A stretch of DNA of 64,000 bases from Enterobacter asburiae (GCF_024599655.1 NZ_CP102247.1:3596001-3660000); one strand, 5' to 3'; positions 43,524 to 52,255 are shown, counted from the first letter of the stretch. Program-made: numbers and translations. Notes: a model not told the origin generated them from the letters alone.

Positions 43524-44519
43524 TCAGCGTTTTTGTATGTAGGTAATCGCCAGTGCCACCGCGAGCACCAGCCCTTTTATAATGTCCATGGCGTAATACG
43601 GCACGGAGAGCATCACCAGCCCGTTCGACAGCACGCCGAGAATGACCGCTCCGACCAGGGTTCCCAGCGCGTTCGGCTTGCCTGAGCCTGCCAGCGAGAA
43701 GCCAATCCACGCCGCCGCCACCGCATCCATCAGGTATCCGCCGCCCGCATTCACCTGCGACGAACCAATGCGCGACGCCAGCAAAATCCCGCCCAGGCCC
43801 GCCAGCAGCGAGGCGATCACGTAGGCCGCCACCTTGTAGCGCGTGGTGCGAATGCCGGAGAGACGCGCCGCTTCGGGGTTGCCGCCAATGGCGTACATCC
43901 GGCGTCCGTGAGTGGTCAGCGAGAGGCCAAGCTGCGCCAGCACGGTTACCACCAGCATGACGATCACAATGGTCGGCACCTGCCCCAGCAGGCTGAACGT
44001 CGCCGGAATGGTCCCTTCCGCCATGTCGCCGCTCGGCAGCACCATGTTCTCGGTAATCGATCCGCCGTAGCTGTAGGTCATCGCCACGCCCTGAATGACA
44101 AACAGGCTGGCAAGCGTCGCGAGCATGTCCGGAATACGCAGGATGACGATCAGGAAAGCGTTAAACAGCCCCACCAGCGTGCAGAGCGCGAGGGTGATCA
44201 GAATCGACTCAGTGGTACCAAAGCCGTGCCAGACGAAAAGCGAAATCACCAGCGCGTTCGCCAGCGAGGCGGTGGATCCGACAGAGAGATCGAACCCGCC
44301 GATGGTCAATGAAATCGACACGCCAATGGCAATCACCGTCACGATGGCAATCGAGCGCAGAATGTTGATGATGTTGTTCGGATCGAGGAAGCTGTCCGAC
44401 GCCAGGCCAAAGACGGCCACCAGCGCGACGATGGTTAACAGCATGCCCCACTTGTAGAGAAAATCGAAAATCTGCTGACGGCCAGACGCCGCCGCGTTCA
44501 CTGAAAGGGCCTTGCTCAC
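43524..44519 (-). CDS. Sugar-type ABC transporter permease (RbsC family)
   Basis: This 331-residue protein has eight to ten membrane helices and the RbsC-family segments GIGVSISLTIGGFDLSVGS and GRRMYAIGGNPEAARLSGI, the latter being the ATPase-contacting loop. The start is the GTG at 44519, preceded by GGAGG and overlapping the ATPase stop by four bases (GTGA). A longer open frame upstream is out of frame with the ATPase gene and not conserved. Confidence 0.9.
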   Translation of the reverse strand: MSKALSVNAAASGRQQIFDFLYKWGMLLTIVALVAVFGLASDSFLDPNNIINILRSIAIVTVIAIGVSISLTIGGFDLSVGSTASLANALVISLFVWHGFGTTESILITLALCTLVGLFNAFLIVILRIPDMLATLASLFVIQGVAMTYSYGGSITENMVLPSGDMAEGTIPATFSLLGQVPTIVIVMLVVTVLAQLGLSLTTHGRRMYAIGGNPEAARLSGIRTTRYKVAAYVIASLLAGLGGILLASRIGSSQVNAGGGYLMDAVAAAWIGFSLAGSGKPNALGTLVGAVILGVLSNGLVMLSVPYYAMDIIKGLVLAVALAITYIQKR

Positions 44520-46018
44520 GACGCCGTTCCTCCGGTTGAATAATAAAGTAGTGTCTCTTCGCGGGCCTCGGCCCCGGCGATTTCCGCCACGATGCGCCCG
44601 TCCCACAGCACGCAGATGCGGTCGCACAGCCCGACCAGCTCGGCAAACTCGCCCGAGGCGTAAATCACCCCTTTGCCCTCGCGCGCCAGGCCGTCAATCA
44701 GCTGGAACAGGTCGGTTTTGGCCTTCACGTCCACGCCTTTGGTCGGCTCGTCGAATATCAGCACGCTGGCGTCATTGCGCAGCCATTTACCGATGGCGAC
44801 CTTCTGCTGGTTGCCGCCGGATAAGCGGCGCAGCACCTGCCCCGGCCCACGGGCGCGCACGCCGACGCGGGCAATCACCTCTTCCGCCCAGCGCCACGCC
44901 TGACGATGGCCAAACAGGCTCCAGTGCGAGAAGCTGTTATCGGCGCACACGGCAAGGTTCATGCTCACCGGCTCGTCGATAAAAATGCCCTCTTTCCGCC
45001 GTTCCTCCGGCACCAGCGCCAGACCGCGCAACACGGAGTCGGCCGGATCGCGCGGCTGCCAGGACTGATGATTCAGCTCGCCGCGCGCCACGCGGCTTTT
45101 GGTGGCGCCAAACAGCGCCTTGCAGAGTTCGGTTTTCCCTGCGCCCGCCAGCCCGGCAATCCCGAGAATTTCGCCTTTGCGCAAGTGCAGGGAGATGTCT
45201 TTCAGCAGCGCATCGTCATGCAGACCTTCCACCCGCAGCAGCGTTTCGTCGCCGTGCGGCGGTCGCGCGGGCGGATAGATATCGCTCAGCACGTGGCCGA
45301 GCATCTTCTCGACGATCGCTTCACCGCTAAGATCGGCCATCGGACCGGACTCGATCAGCTTGCCGTCACGCAGCACCGTTAAGGTGTCGCAGATGGCCTT
45401 CAGCTCGTGAATGCGATGGGAGATAAACACCACGCCGATGCCCTGCTGCTTTAAACGTCTCACCACCGCAAACAGGCGCTCGCTCTCTTGCGCATCCAGC
45501 GGCGCGGTGGGTTCATCAAGAATCAAAAAACGGCAGTGGTGGGACAAGGCGCGTGCCAGCAAAATCTGCTGCTTTTCGGCCAGCGAACAGCCGTCGATGG
45601 AACGGCGTACGTCCAGAGAGACATCCAGCTGCGCCAGCGCCTGTCTCGCCTGCTGGCGGATTGCGCGCCAGTTGAAGCGATGCCCCGGCTGCGCCAGCTG
45701 GTCGAGCATGATGTTCTCGGCGATGCTTAACCCCGGGATCAGCGCCACGTCCACCTCCTGCTGTACGAGGTGGATCCCCAGCCGTTTGGCATCAAGCGGT
45801 TCGCGGATCGTCACCGGCTGGTTGTTAATGCTTATCTCGCCCTCATAGTGGTCGTGCGTGCCGCACAGCACCGCCATCAGGGTCGATTTGCCCGCGCCGT
45901 TGGCACCGGTCAGCGCATGTACGGACCCGCCGGTTAAGGTGAAATTCACGCGCGACAGCGCCTGAAAGCCGGAAAAGGCCAGGCTGATACCGCGCATCTC
46001 AAGGCGACTGGAAACCAT
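44516..46018 (-). CDS. Sugar-type ABC transporter ATP-binding protein (RbsA/XylG-like)
   Basis: This 500-residue ATPase has two fused nucleotide-binding domains, as in RbsA. The first has Walker A GANGAGKST and Walker B ILDEPTAPLD; the second has GLAGAGKTE and IFDEPTKGVD with signature LSGGNQQK. The first signature is altered (SLAEKQQ), which is common in this family. The ATG at 46018 follows GAAGGA; a GTG at 46063 would add 15 residues but is poorly spaced from its ribosome site. First gene of the operon. Confidence 0.9.
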   Translation of the reverse strand: MVSSRLEMRGISLAFSGFQALSRVNFTLTGGSVHALTGANGAGKSTLMAVLCGTHDHYEGEISINNQPVTIREPLDAKRLGIHLVQQEVDVALIPGLSIAENIMLDQLAQPGHRFNWRAIRQQARQALAQLDVSLDVRRSIDGCSLAEKQQILLARALSHHCRFLILDEPTAPLDAQESERLFAVVRRLKQQGIGVVFISHRIHELKAICDTLTVLRDGKLIESGPMADLSGEAIVEKMLGHVLSDIYPPARPPHGDETLLRVEGLHDDALLKDISLHLRKGEILGIAGLAGAGKTELCKALFGATKSRVARGELNHQSWQPRDPADSVLRGLALVPEERRKEGIFIDEPVSMNLAVCADNSFSHWSLFGHRQAWRWAEEVIARVGVRARGPGQVLRRLSGGNQQKVAIGKWLRNDASVLIFDEPTKGVDVKAKTDLFQLIDGLAREGKGVIYASGEFAELVGLCDRICVLWDGRIVAEIAGAEAREETLLYYSTGGTAS

Positions 46019-46118
46019 CCGCGTAAATCCTTCATTACTCTTCTGATTTATCGAATTTTTCACAGCTCCGGTTGACTGACAACGACGGAAAAGGCATAAG
46101 ATAAAGCGAAATATTATT

Positions 46119-46142
46119 AGCCATCCGGATGTCCAGACATAA
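46119..46142. promoter_or_regulatory. Possible degenerate MetJ-box array, ABC operon/hcxA divergent promoter
   Basis: Contiguous 8-mers AGCCATCC, GGATGTCC and AGACATAA each match the met box AGACGTCT at 5 of 8 positions. No perfect core is present, so this is tentative. The position, between the divergent starts at 46018 and 46178, is what MetJ control would need. Confidence 0.4.
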
Positions 46143-46177
46143 CATCGGGTTAGCGCTTGCTAAAAAAGGACAACACC

Positions 46178-47266
46178 ATGAGCAACACCGATATCCGCGT
46201 CGTGCCTGGCCCGGCGAACTACTTCTCTCATACCGGAAGCCTTGCGCAGCTGGATAACTTCTTTACTCCGGAACAGCTTTCCCGCGCGGTGTGGATCTAC
46301 GGCGAGCGCGCTATCGAAGGCGCGCGCCCTTTCCTGCCGGAGAGCTTTAACGCGCCGGGGGCGAAACGCCTGCTGTTTAAAGGCCACTGCAGCGAGCGCG
46401 ACGTCACCCATCTGGTGAATGAATCCGGCAGCGACGCCAGCGTGGTGATTGGCGTCGGCGGCGGTGCGGTGATGGATACCGTGAAGGCCGTGGCGCGCCG
46501 CTTAGGGGTACCGTTCGTGGGCATCCCCACCATTGCCGCCACCTGCGCGGCCTGGACCCCACTCTCCGTCTGGTACAACGATGCCGGTCAGGCGCTGCAT
46601 TTTGAGATCTTCGACGACGCCAACTTCCTGGTGCTGGTGGAGCCGCAGATCGTCCTTAACGCCCCGGCGGAATATCTGCTGGCGGGCATCGGCGATACGC
46701 TGGCGAAGTGGTACGAAGCGGTGGTGTTGGCACCTGAGCCGGAGAACCTGCCGCTGACCGTGCGGCTGGGCATCAACGGCGCGCTGGCGATCCGCGACGT
46801 GCTGCTGGCGCGCAGCGAAGAGGCGCTTGCCGACCAGCTGCGCGGTGACCAGACGCAGGCGTTCCGGGACGTGGTAGATGCGATTATCGCCGGTGGCGGG
46901 ATGGTCGGCGGCCTGGGCGAACGCTATACGCGCGTGGCGGCGGCGCATGCGGTGCACAACGGCTTAACCGTGCTACCGCAGACGGAAAAATACCTGCACG
47001 GCACCAAGGTAGCCTACGGCATTCTGGTGCAGAGCGCCCTGCTCGGCCAGGACGACGTGCTGGCGCAGCTGGTGGCGTCGTATCAGCGCTTTAACCTGCC
47101 GACCACGCTTCGCGAGCTGGACGTCGACATCAATAACCGCGACGAGCTGGATCGGGTCATCGCCCATACCCTGCGCCCGGTGGAGTCGATTCACTATCTG
47201 CCGGTTGCGTTAACGCCTGACGTTCTGCGCGCCGCGTTTGAGAAGGTGGAATCCTTCCGCCGTTAA
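46178..47266 (+). CDS. hcxA: Hydroxycarboxylate dehydrogenase A (iron-type alcohol dehydrogenase family)
   Basis: This 362-residue protein is orthologous to E. coli HcxA (YbdH), which reduces 2-oxoacids such as 2-oxobutanoate and 2-oxoglutarate. It has the glycerol-dehydrogenase-like NAD motif GVGGGAVMDTVKAVA and metal-ligand histidines in AAAHAVHNGLT and KYLHGTKVAYG. The ATG follows AAAGGA. In E. coli it neighbours mtnE (ybdL); here the salvage island separates them. A role in reducing the 2-oxoacid substrate of MtnE is conceivable. Confidence 0.9.
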   Translation: MSNTDIRVVPGPANYFSHTGSLAQLDNFFTPEQLSRAVWIYGERAIEGARPFLPESFNAPGAKRLLFKGHCSERDVTHLVNESGSDASVVIGVGGGAVMDTVKAVARRLGVPFVGIPTIAATCAAWTPLSVWYNDAGQALHFEIFDDANFLVLVEPQIVLNAPAEYLLAGIGDTLAKWYEAVVLAPEPENLPLTVRLGINGALAIRDVLLARSEEALADQLRGDQTQAFRDVVDAIIAGGGMVGGLGERYTRVAAAHAVHNGLTVLPQTEKYLHGTKVAYGILVQSALLGQDDVLAQLVASYQRFNLPTTLRELDVDINNRDELDRVIAHTLRPVESIHYLPVALTPDVLRAAFEKVESFRR

Positions 47267-47323
47267 TTGCGCCGAACGTCTATACCTAATGATGATTCTC
47301 ACCACTCTCGTAACGAGGTCATC

Positions 47324-48067
47324 ATGCAGATCGATTTAACAGGTAAAAAGGCGCTGGTTACCGGTGCCAGCCGCGGGCTGGGTCGGGCTATTGCACTCTC
47401 GCTGGCGCGCGCCGGTGCGGATGTGATTATTACGTATGAAAAATCGGCCGATAAAGCCCAGGCGGTCGCCGATGAGATTAAGGCGCTGGGACGACACGGC
47501 GAAGCCGTACAGGCGGACAGCGCCAGCGCGCAGGCGATTCAGGATGCCGTCACCCATGCGGCGCGTTCCCTTGGCGGGCTGGATATTCTGGTCAATAACG
47601 CCGGGATCGCGCGCGGCGGCCCGCTGGAATCCATGACGCTGGCGGATATTGACGCGCTTATCAACGTCAACATTCGCGGCGTGGTAATCGCCATTCAGGA
47701 AGCGCTGGTGCACATGTCCGACGGCGGACGCATCATCAACATCGGCAGCTGTCTGGCGAACCGCGTGGCGCAGCCGGGTATCGCCGTTTACTCGATGACC
47801 AAATCGGCCCTTAACTCCCTCACCCGCGGGCTGGCCCGTGATTTAGGGCCGCGCGGCATTACCGTTAACCTGGTCCACCCCGGCCCCACCAACAGCGATA
47901 TGAACCCGGAAGACGGCGAACAGGCTGACTCTCAGCGTCAGCTTATTGCGTTGGGTCATTACGGCCAGCCGGAAGACGTCGCGGCGGCGGTCACGTTTCT
48001 CGCCAGCCCGCTTGCCGGGCAGATCTCCGGAACCGGTCTGGACGTGGACGGCGGTTTGAACGCCTGA
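47324..48067 (+). CDS. Short-chain dehydrogenase/reductase
   Basis: This 247-residue classical SDR resembles 3-oxoacyl-ACP reductases and BdcA. The cofactor motif is TGASRGLG near residues 12-19, followed by NNAGIA and the catalytic YSMTK (YxxxK), with the preceding serine in NIGSCLANR. The start at 47324 follows ACGAGG. It lies 57 bases after hcxA and is probably co-transcribed with it. Substrate unknown; a degenerate met-box-like GAACGTCT lies upstream at 47274. Confidence 0.85.
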   Translation: MQIDLTGKKALVTGASRGLGRAIALSLARAGADVIITYEKSADKAQAVADEIKALGRHGEAVQADSASAQAIQDAVTHAARSLGGLDILVNNAGIARGGPLESMTLADIDALINVNIRGVVIAIQEALVHMSDGGRIINIGSCLANRVAQPGIAVYSMTKSALNSLTRGLARDLGPRGITVNLVHPGPTNSDMNPEDGEQADSQRQLIALGHYGQPEDVAAAVTFLASPLAGQISGTGLDVDGGLNA

Positions 48068-48177
48068 TCGCATATTTCCTGCAAGCCTCTGTCGCCCGGC
48101 AGAGGCGTTTCCGAGCGCCCTCGACGGTTCGCGTTTTGCCGCTTTCTCCCGTTTTTTCTCCGCTCTACAGTACCCCA

Positions 48178-48223
48178 TTAGAAATTCGGAATTTATCTAA
48201 TAGTCTTATTATTTTCTTATATT
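48178..48223 (+). promoter_or_regulatory. Promoter/operator candidate of the toxin-antitoxin pair
   Basis: AAATTC-G-GAATTT (48182-48194) is a perfect 13-base palindrome flanked by TTAG and CTAA. About 25 bases on lies a -10-like TATATT (48218-48223), 28 bases before the toxin start. This suits autoregulation by the HTH antitoxin. Confidence 0.45.
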
Positions 48224-48250
48224 TTGTGTGGGCGTACAGTGGAGGTACGG

Positions 48251-48556
48251 ATGAAGATTGTCTGGTCCAATGGTGCAAAGAAGGCGTTTTCAAAGATTGA
48301 CGAGCGGTATCAGCGTCGCATTGAGGTAAAGCTTGCTGAGCTGGATGACCGCTCGGCTCCCCGGCCCGATATCAAAAAAATATCGGCGACAGAAGATCAT
48401 TTCCGGCTACGCGTTGGCGATTACCGCATCATCTATACGCTTCGTGGCGATCCCGATGACCATTGTTATGTTTTGGTCGTCAAGCGAAGAACTTCAACGA
48501 CTTACCTGCATGAGGAGAGTGCCAACTATGGCTGTACAGCTAATCAAGGACGATAA
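48251..48556 (+). CDS. RelE/ParE-family toxin
   Basis: This 101-residue protein starts MKIVWSNGAKKAFSKID and has the RelE/ParE core RLRVGDYRIIYTLRGD followed by VLVVKRRTSTTY. RelE relatives cut mRNA in the ribosome and ParE relatives poison gyrase; sequence alone does not decide. GGAGG lies 5 bases before the ATG. The toxin gene comes first and overlaps the antitoxin by 29 bases, the order of HigBA-type systems. Confidence 0.88.
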   Translation: MKIVWSNGAKKAFSKIDERYQRRIEVKLAELDDRSAPRPDIKKISATEDHFRLRVGDYRIIYTLRGDPDDHCYVLVVKRRTSTTYLHEESANYGCTANQGR

Positions 48557-48932
48557 CGGGAAAACGCAGTACGTCGTTATTCCCTATCACGAATATTTTC
48601 GTATGCTCTTACAGATGGCAGAAATTGACGACGAAACCGACGACGATCTGGAGGATATTGAGGTCGAACACGATAGTCTTGATGACGTGGAATTGCCTGG
48701 GGAAGTCTGCAGCATCATGACCTGGCAGAACGTCAGCCTGCAGGCCGCGTGGCGTATCCTGCGCGGCATGTCCCAGCAGGAGGTGGCGGAAAAACTCGGC
48801 ATCACCCAGTCCGCCGTGTCACAGCTGGAAGCGCTGGACTCCCGTCCGCAAAAGCGCACCCGCGAAAAGCTGGCGGCAATTTATGGCTGCAAGCAGGAGC
48901 AGATCAGCCTCTATTTACCGAAAGAGGGCTAA
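48528..48932 (+). CDS. HTH-type antitoxin of the RelE/ParE-like toxin
   Basis: This 134-residue protein has a very acidic middle (DDETDDDLEDIEVEHDSLDD) and a C-terminal XRE-type helix-turn-helix (MSQQEVAEKLGITQSAVSQLEAL). The acidic part probably wraps the basic toxin and the HTH represses the operon. The start at 48528 follows GAGGAG, inside the toxin gene. Confidence 0.87.
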   Translation: MAVQLIKDDNGKTQYVVIPYHEYFRMLLQMAEIDDETDDDLEDIEVEHDSLDDVELPGEVCSIMTWQNVSLQAAWRILRGMSQQEVAEKLGITQSAVSQLEALDSRPQKRTREKLAAIYGCKQEQISLYLPKEG

Positions 48933-49126
48933 CAGCACTTCGCCCCGCCCTTGCCGCCGTAGCGGGCGTCCTGACGGTCGCGGAAAAATTCTTCGTAGGT
49001 CATGGGCGTCTGGTCCGGATGGTTGACGCGCATATGCTCGACGTAGTTGTCGTAGTCCGGCACGCCAATCATCATTTTGGCAGCCTGGCCCAGGTACTTA
49101 CCTGCTTTGGAAAGGGTGTCGAACAT
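48929..49126 (-). CDS. ybdD: YbdD/YjiX family small protein
   Basis: This 65-residue protein is nearly identical to E. coli YbdD, ending GGKGGAKCC with MTYEEFFRDRQDARYG before it. It accompanies CstA, as YjiX accompanies BtsT (YjiY), and is thought to support pyruvate/peptide transport. Its last four bases overlap the convergent antitoxin gene. A REP element separates it from cstA. Confidence 0.94.
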   Translation of the reverse strand: MFDTLSKAGKYLGQAAKMMIGVPDYDNYVEHMRVNHPDQTPMTYEEFFRDRQDARYGGKGGAKCC

Positions 49127-49147
49127 AATTCTGGTCTCACAGGAAAT

Positions 49148-49180
49148 GTAGGCCGGGTAAGCGCTAGCGCCACCCGGCAC
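49148..49180. repeat. Single REP element between cstA and ybdD
   Basis: GTAGGCCGGGTAAGCGCTAGCGCCACCCGGC forms one REP hairpin related to the paired copies elsewhere in the window. Confidence 0.8.
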
Positions 49181-49185
49181 ACAGG

Positions 49186-51291
49186 TTAATGCGCCCCTTT
49201 GGCCTGGGTGACAATCTCTTCCAGGTTTTCAGGCATCGGCTCGTACGGCGTCTCTTTCGCCGTTGGCTTGTCGTTTTTCAACGCCGCCAGCGCGGTCTTG
49301 AGAGAATACAACGCCAGCACCACGACCACCACCATAAAGAAGATAGTCAGCCCGGCATCCAGACGGTTGTTAAACACCAGCTGCGACAGCTGCGACTCGT
49401 TGTACTGCGCCGGGATCTTGCCGCTGTCGATCATCGCCTGGAACTTGTTGGCGATCGCCAGGAAGCCCACCTTGTTGTCCGGGCTGAAGGCTTTCTGCCA
49501 GCCCGCCGTCAGGGTACAGATCAGCAGCCATGCGGTTGGCACTAATGCCACCCAGGCGTAACGCTGGCGCTTCATTTTGAACAGCACCACCGCGCAGAGC
49601 ATCAGCGCCATGCCTGCCAGCATCTGGTTGGCGATACCGAACAGCGGCCACAGGGTGTTAATCCCGCCCAGCGGATCGACCACGCCCTGGTGCAGGAAAT
49701 AGCCCCACGCCAGCACGCACAGCGCCGTTGCCAGCAGGTTCGCCGGGAGCGAATCGGTACGCTTCAGGTTCGGCGAGATCACGCCCAGCAGGTCCTGGAG
49801 CATAAAGCGCGCCGCGCGGGTTCCCGCATCCACCGCCGTCAGGATAAACAGCGCCTCGAACAGGATGGCGAAGTGATACCAGAAGGAGACGTCCATCAGC
49901 CCGCCCAGCGCGCCGTGCAGGATGTAGGCCATCCCCACTGCCAGCGTCGGCGCCCCGCCCGCACGGGAGATAATCGACTGCTCGCCCACTTCACTGGCGA
50001 TGCTCGTCAACGTATCAGGGGTAATCGCAAAGCCCCAGCCGCTCACCACCTGCGCGGCGGACGCCACCACGTCAACGGTTCCGGCAGGCGCCAGCACCGC
50101 CATCGGGCTGTTCATCGCGAAGTACACGCCCGGATCGATGATACAGGCCGAGACCAGCGCCATGATGGCCACGAAAGACTCCATCAGCATGCCGCCGTAG
50201 CCGATCAGGCAAGCCTGATTTTCATTCGCCAGCATCTTCGGCGTGGTGCCGGAGGCAATCAGCGCGTGGAAGCCGGACACCGCACCGCAGGCGATGGTGA
50301 TAAACAGGAACGGGAACAGGTTACCGGTCCAGACCGGGCCGGTGCCGTCAATAAATTTGGTCAGCGCGGGCATGGTCAGGGTCGGGCGCATAATCAGAAT
50401 GCCGATCGCCAGCCCGATGATGGTGCCGATTTTCAGGAAGGTGGAGAGGTAGTCACGCGGAGCCAGCAGCAGCCACACCGGCAGCACCGCCGCCACAAAG
50501 CCGTAGCCCACCAGCATCCAGGTCAGCTGCACGCCGGTAAAGTCGAAGAACGGTGCCCAGGTTGGGCTTTCCGCCACCCAGCCGCCGGAGATAATGGCGA
50601 ACACCAGAAATACCAGACCAATCACCGACACTTCACCAATGCGCCCCGGGCGCAGATAGCGAATGTAGATCCCCATAAACAGCGCCAGCGGAATGGTGAA
50701 GGCAACGGTATAGGTTCCCCACGGGCTGTGGGTCAACGCTTTCACCACGATCATCGCCAGCACCGCGAGGATGATCACCATAATCATAAAGGTCGCCACC
50801 AGTGCAATCACCCCGGCGGTTGCCCCCATCTCCTCTTTCACCAGCTCACCCAGCGAACGCCCGTCGCGGCGGGTGGAGACGAACAGCACCATAAAGTCCT
50901 GCACCGCGCCCGCCAACACCACGCCCGCGAGGATCCAGATCATCCCAGGCAGGTACCCCATCTGCGCCGCCAGCACCGGCCCCACCAGCGGGCCCGCCCC
51001 GGCAATCGCCGCAAAGTGGTGGCCAAACAGCACCTTTTTGTCGGTCGGCACGTAGTCCAGCCCGTCGTTATGGCGGACGGCAGGCGTCATGCGCGTCGCG
51101 TCAACGCCTAATACGTTCTTCGCGATATAGCGGCCATAAAAACGGTACGCGATCAGATAAATGCAGACGGAGGCGACGACGATCCAGAGCGCATTGATCT
51201 GTTCCCCCCGGTTGAGGGCGATATAGCCCAGGGCAAAGGCTCCCACAACGGAGAGCCCTGCCCATGTAAGGTATTTCCCTGAGTTGTTCAT
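49186..51291 (-). CDS. cstA: Carbon-starvation peptide/pyruvate transporter CstA
   Basis: CstA is a large inner-membrane transporter induced on carbon starvation, linked to peptide and pyruvate uptake. The 701 residues equal the E. coli protein and hold many membrane helices, with conserved loops such as GHHFAAIAGAGPLVGPVLAAQMGY (in part) and SGTTPKMLAN. The 268-base upstream gap shows no gene; a CRP site is expected from E. coli but I could not identify one with confidence. Confidence 0.97.
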   Translation of the reverse strand: MNNSGKYLTWAGLSVVGAFALGYIALNRGEQINALWIVVASVCIYLIAYRFYGRYIAKNVLGVDATRMTPAVRHNDGLDYVPTDKKVLFGHHFAAIAGAGPLVGPVLAAQMGYLPGMIWILAGVVLAGAVQDFMVLFVSTRRDGRSLGELVKEEMGATAGVIALVATFMIMVIILAVLAMIVVKALTHSPWGTYTVAFTIPLALFMGIYIRYLRPGRIGEVSVIGLVFLVFAIISGGWVAESPTWAPFFDFTGVQLTWMLVGYGFVAAVLPVWLLLAPRDYLSTFLKIGTIIGLAIGILIMRPTLTMPALTKFIDGTGPVWTGNLFPFLFITIACGAVSGFHALIASGTTPKMLANENQACLIGYGGMLMESFVAIMALVSACIIDPGVYFAMNSPMAVLAPAGTVDVVASAAQVVSGWGFAITPDTLTSIASEVGEQSIISRAGGAPTLAVGMAYILHGALGGLMDVSFWYHFAILFEALFILTAVDAGTRAARFMLQDLLGVISPNLKRTDSLPANLLATALCVLAWGYFLHQGVVDPLGGINTLWPLFGIANQMLAGMALMLCAVVLFKMKRQRYAWVALVPTAWLLICTLTAGWQKAFSPDNKVGFLAIANKFQAMIDSGKIPAQYNESQLSQLVFNNRLDAGLTIFFMVVVVVLALYSLKTALAALKNDKPTAKETPYEPMPENLEEIVTQAKGAH

Positions 51292-51559
51292 AGTGGTTAT
51301 CCGTTGTTGTGAAACAGTGAGATGTTACATTTTGTTTCTAGAACAACCGGAAAAATTTAACAACTTTGAAACGCAATAATGCGTGGTCAAACCAGACATT
51401 TACACCACATTGTTAAGCCGATCACTTTCGCGACGTCCTCGGTCACACTTTTGCCTTTTTCAGCCAGACGCGGCCTTACGGAATGATTTGTATCATTTTT
51501 TTTGCTCATAACCTCGCCAGAATGATCCTGCGCAATCGCGCGCTTACAAGGAAAAGGAT

Positions 51560-52255
51560 ATGAACAGTTCTGTACCTCAGGATCATAAGGTCGGGCCGGG
51601 CGCGTACTTCGCCCTGGCGTTTGCAGCCGTTTTCTTCTCTGGCCTGTTAGGCGGAAAAGAGTGGTACGGCGTCTTTGATTTCACCACCCTCAACGGTGCG
51701 TTTGGCAAAGTGGTCAGTAAAGCCAGCCTGGATGACGGCACCCTGACGACAGCCAGCAGCGCCTTTCGCGGCACCGACGGCAGCGGCGCGATGGACGGAT
51801 TTCTCTTCGCGCTCGGTTTAATTCCCGCGGTGATGTTCGCGCTGGGGATGATCAACGTGCTGGAGCACTACGGCGCGCTGCGTGCCGCCCGCAAACTCTT
51901 AACCCCGCTGCTGCGCCCGCTGCTGGGCATTCCCGGCACCACCGGGCTGGCGCTGATCGGCAGCCTGCAAAGCACCGACGTGGGCGCGTCGCTGACCCGT
52001 AACCTGTCTGACGAAGGGCAAATCAGCGAAAAAGAGAAAGACGTTTTCGCCATGTTCCAGTTCTCCGCCGGGGCGATGATCACCAACTTTTTCTCTTCCG
52101 GGGCGATCCTCTTCACGCTGGTCGCCGTTGACGGCACGGCGGCGGTTCCCACGTCCATCGGGGCCTGTATCGCCGTCATGTTCATCATGAAGATCGTGGG
52201 CGCAAATCTGCTGCGATTGATCCTGTCCTTCACCCGTAAAGGAGACGCCGCATGA
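51560..52255 (+). CDS. YjiH-like nucleoside-recognition (Gate) domain membrane protein
   Basis: This 231-residue membrane protein resembles E. coli YjiH, with several hydrophobic helices and the family segments LIGSLQSTDVGASLTR and FQFSAGAMITNFFSSGA. In E. coli yjiH-yjiG precede iadA, an isoaspartyl dipeptidase; here the analogous pair precedes an M20 peptidase. Probably one half of a two-component transporter. It overlaps the next gene by four bases (ATGA). Confidence 0.82.
   Translation: MNSSVPQDHKVGPGAYFALAFAAVFFSGLLGGKEWYGVFDFTTLNGAFGKVVSKASLDDGTLTTASSAFRGTDGSGAMDGFLFALGLIPAVMFALGMINVLEHYGALRAARKLLTPLLRPLLGIPGTTGLALIGSLQSTDVGASLTRNLSDEGQISEKEKDVFAMFQFSAGAMITNFFSSGAILFTLVAVDGTAAVPTSIGACIAVMFIMKIVGANLLRLILSFTRKGDAA

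Noticed and set aside
49690..51111. 473-codon open frame antisense to cstA
   Set aside because: Composition is dominated by Arg, His and Gln, typical of a shadow of a high-GC membrane-protein gene.
51292..51559. CRP site for cstA
   Set aside because: Only isolated half sites (TGTGA, TCACA) were found; no palindrome with the right spacing.
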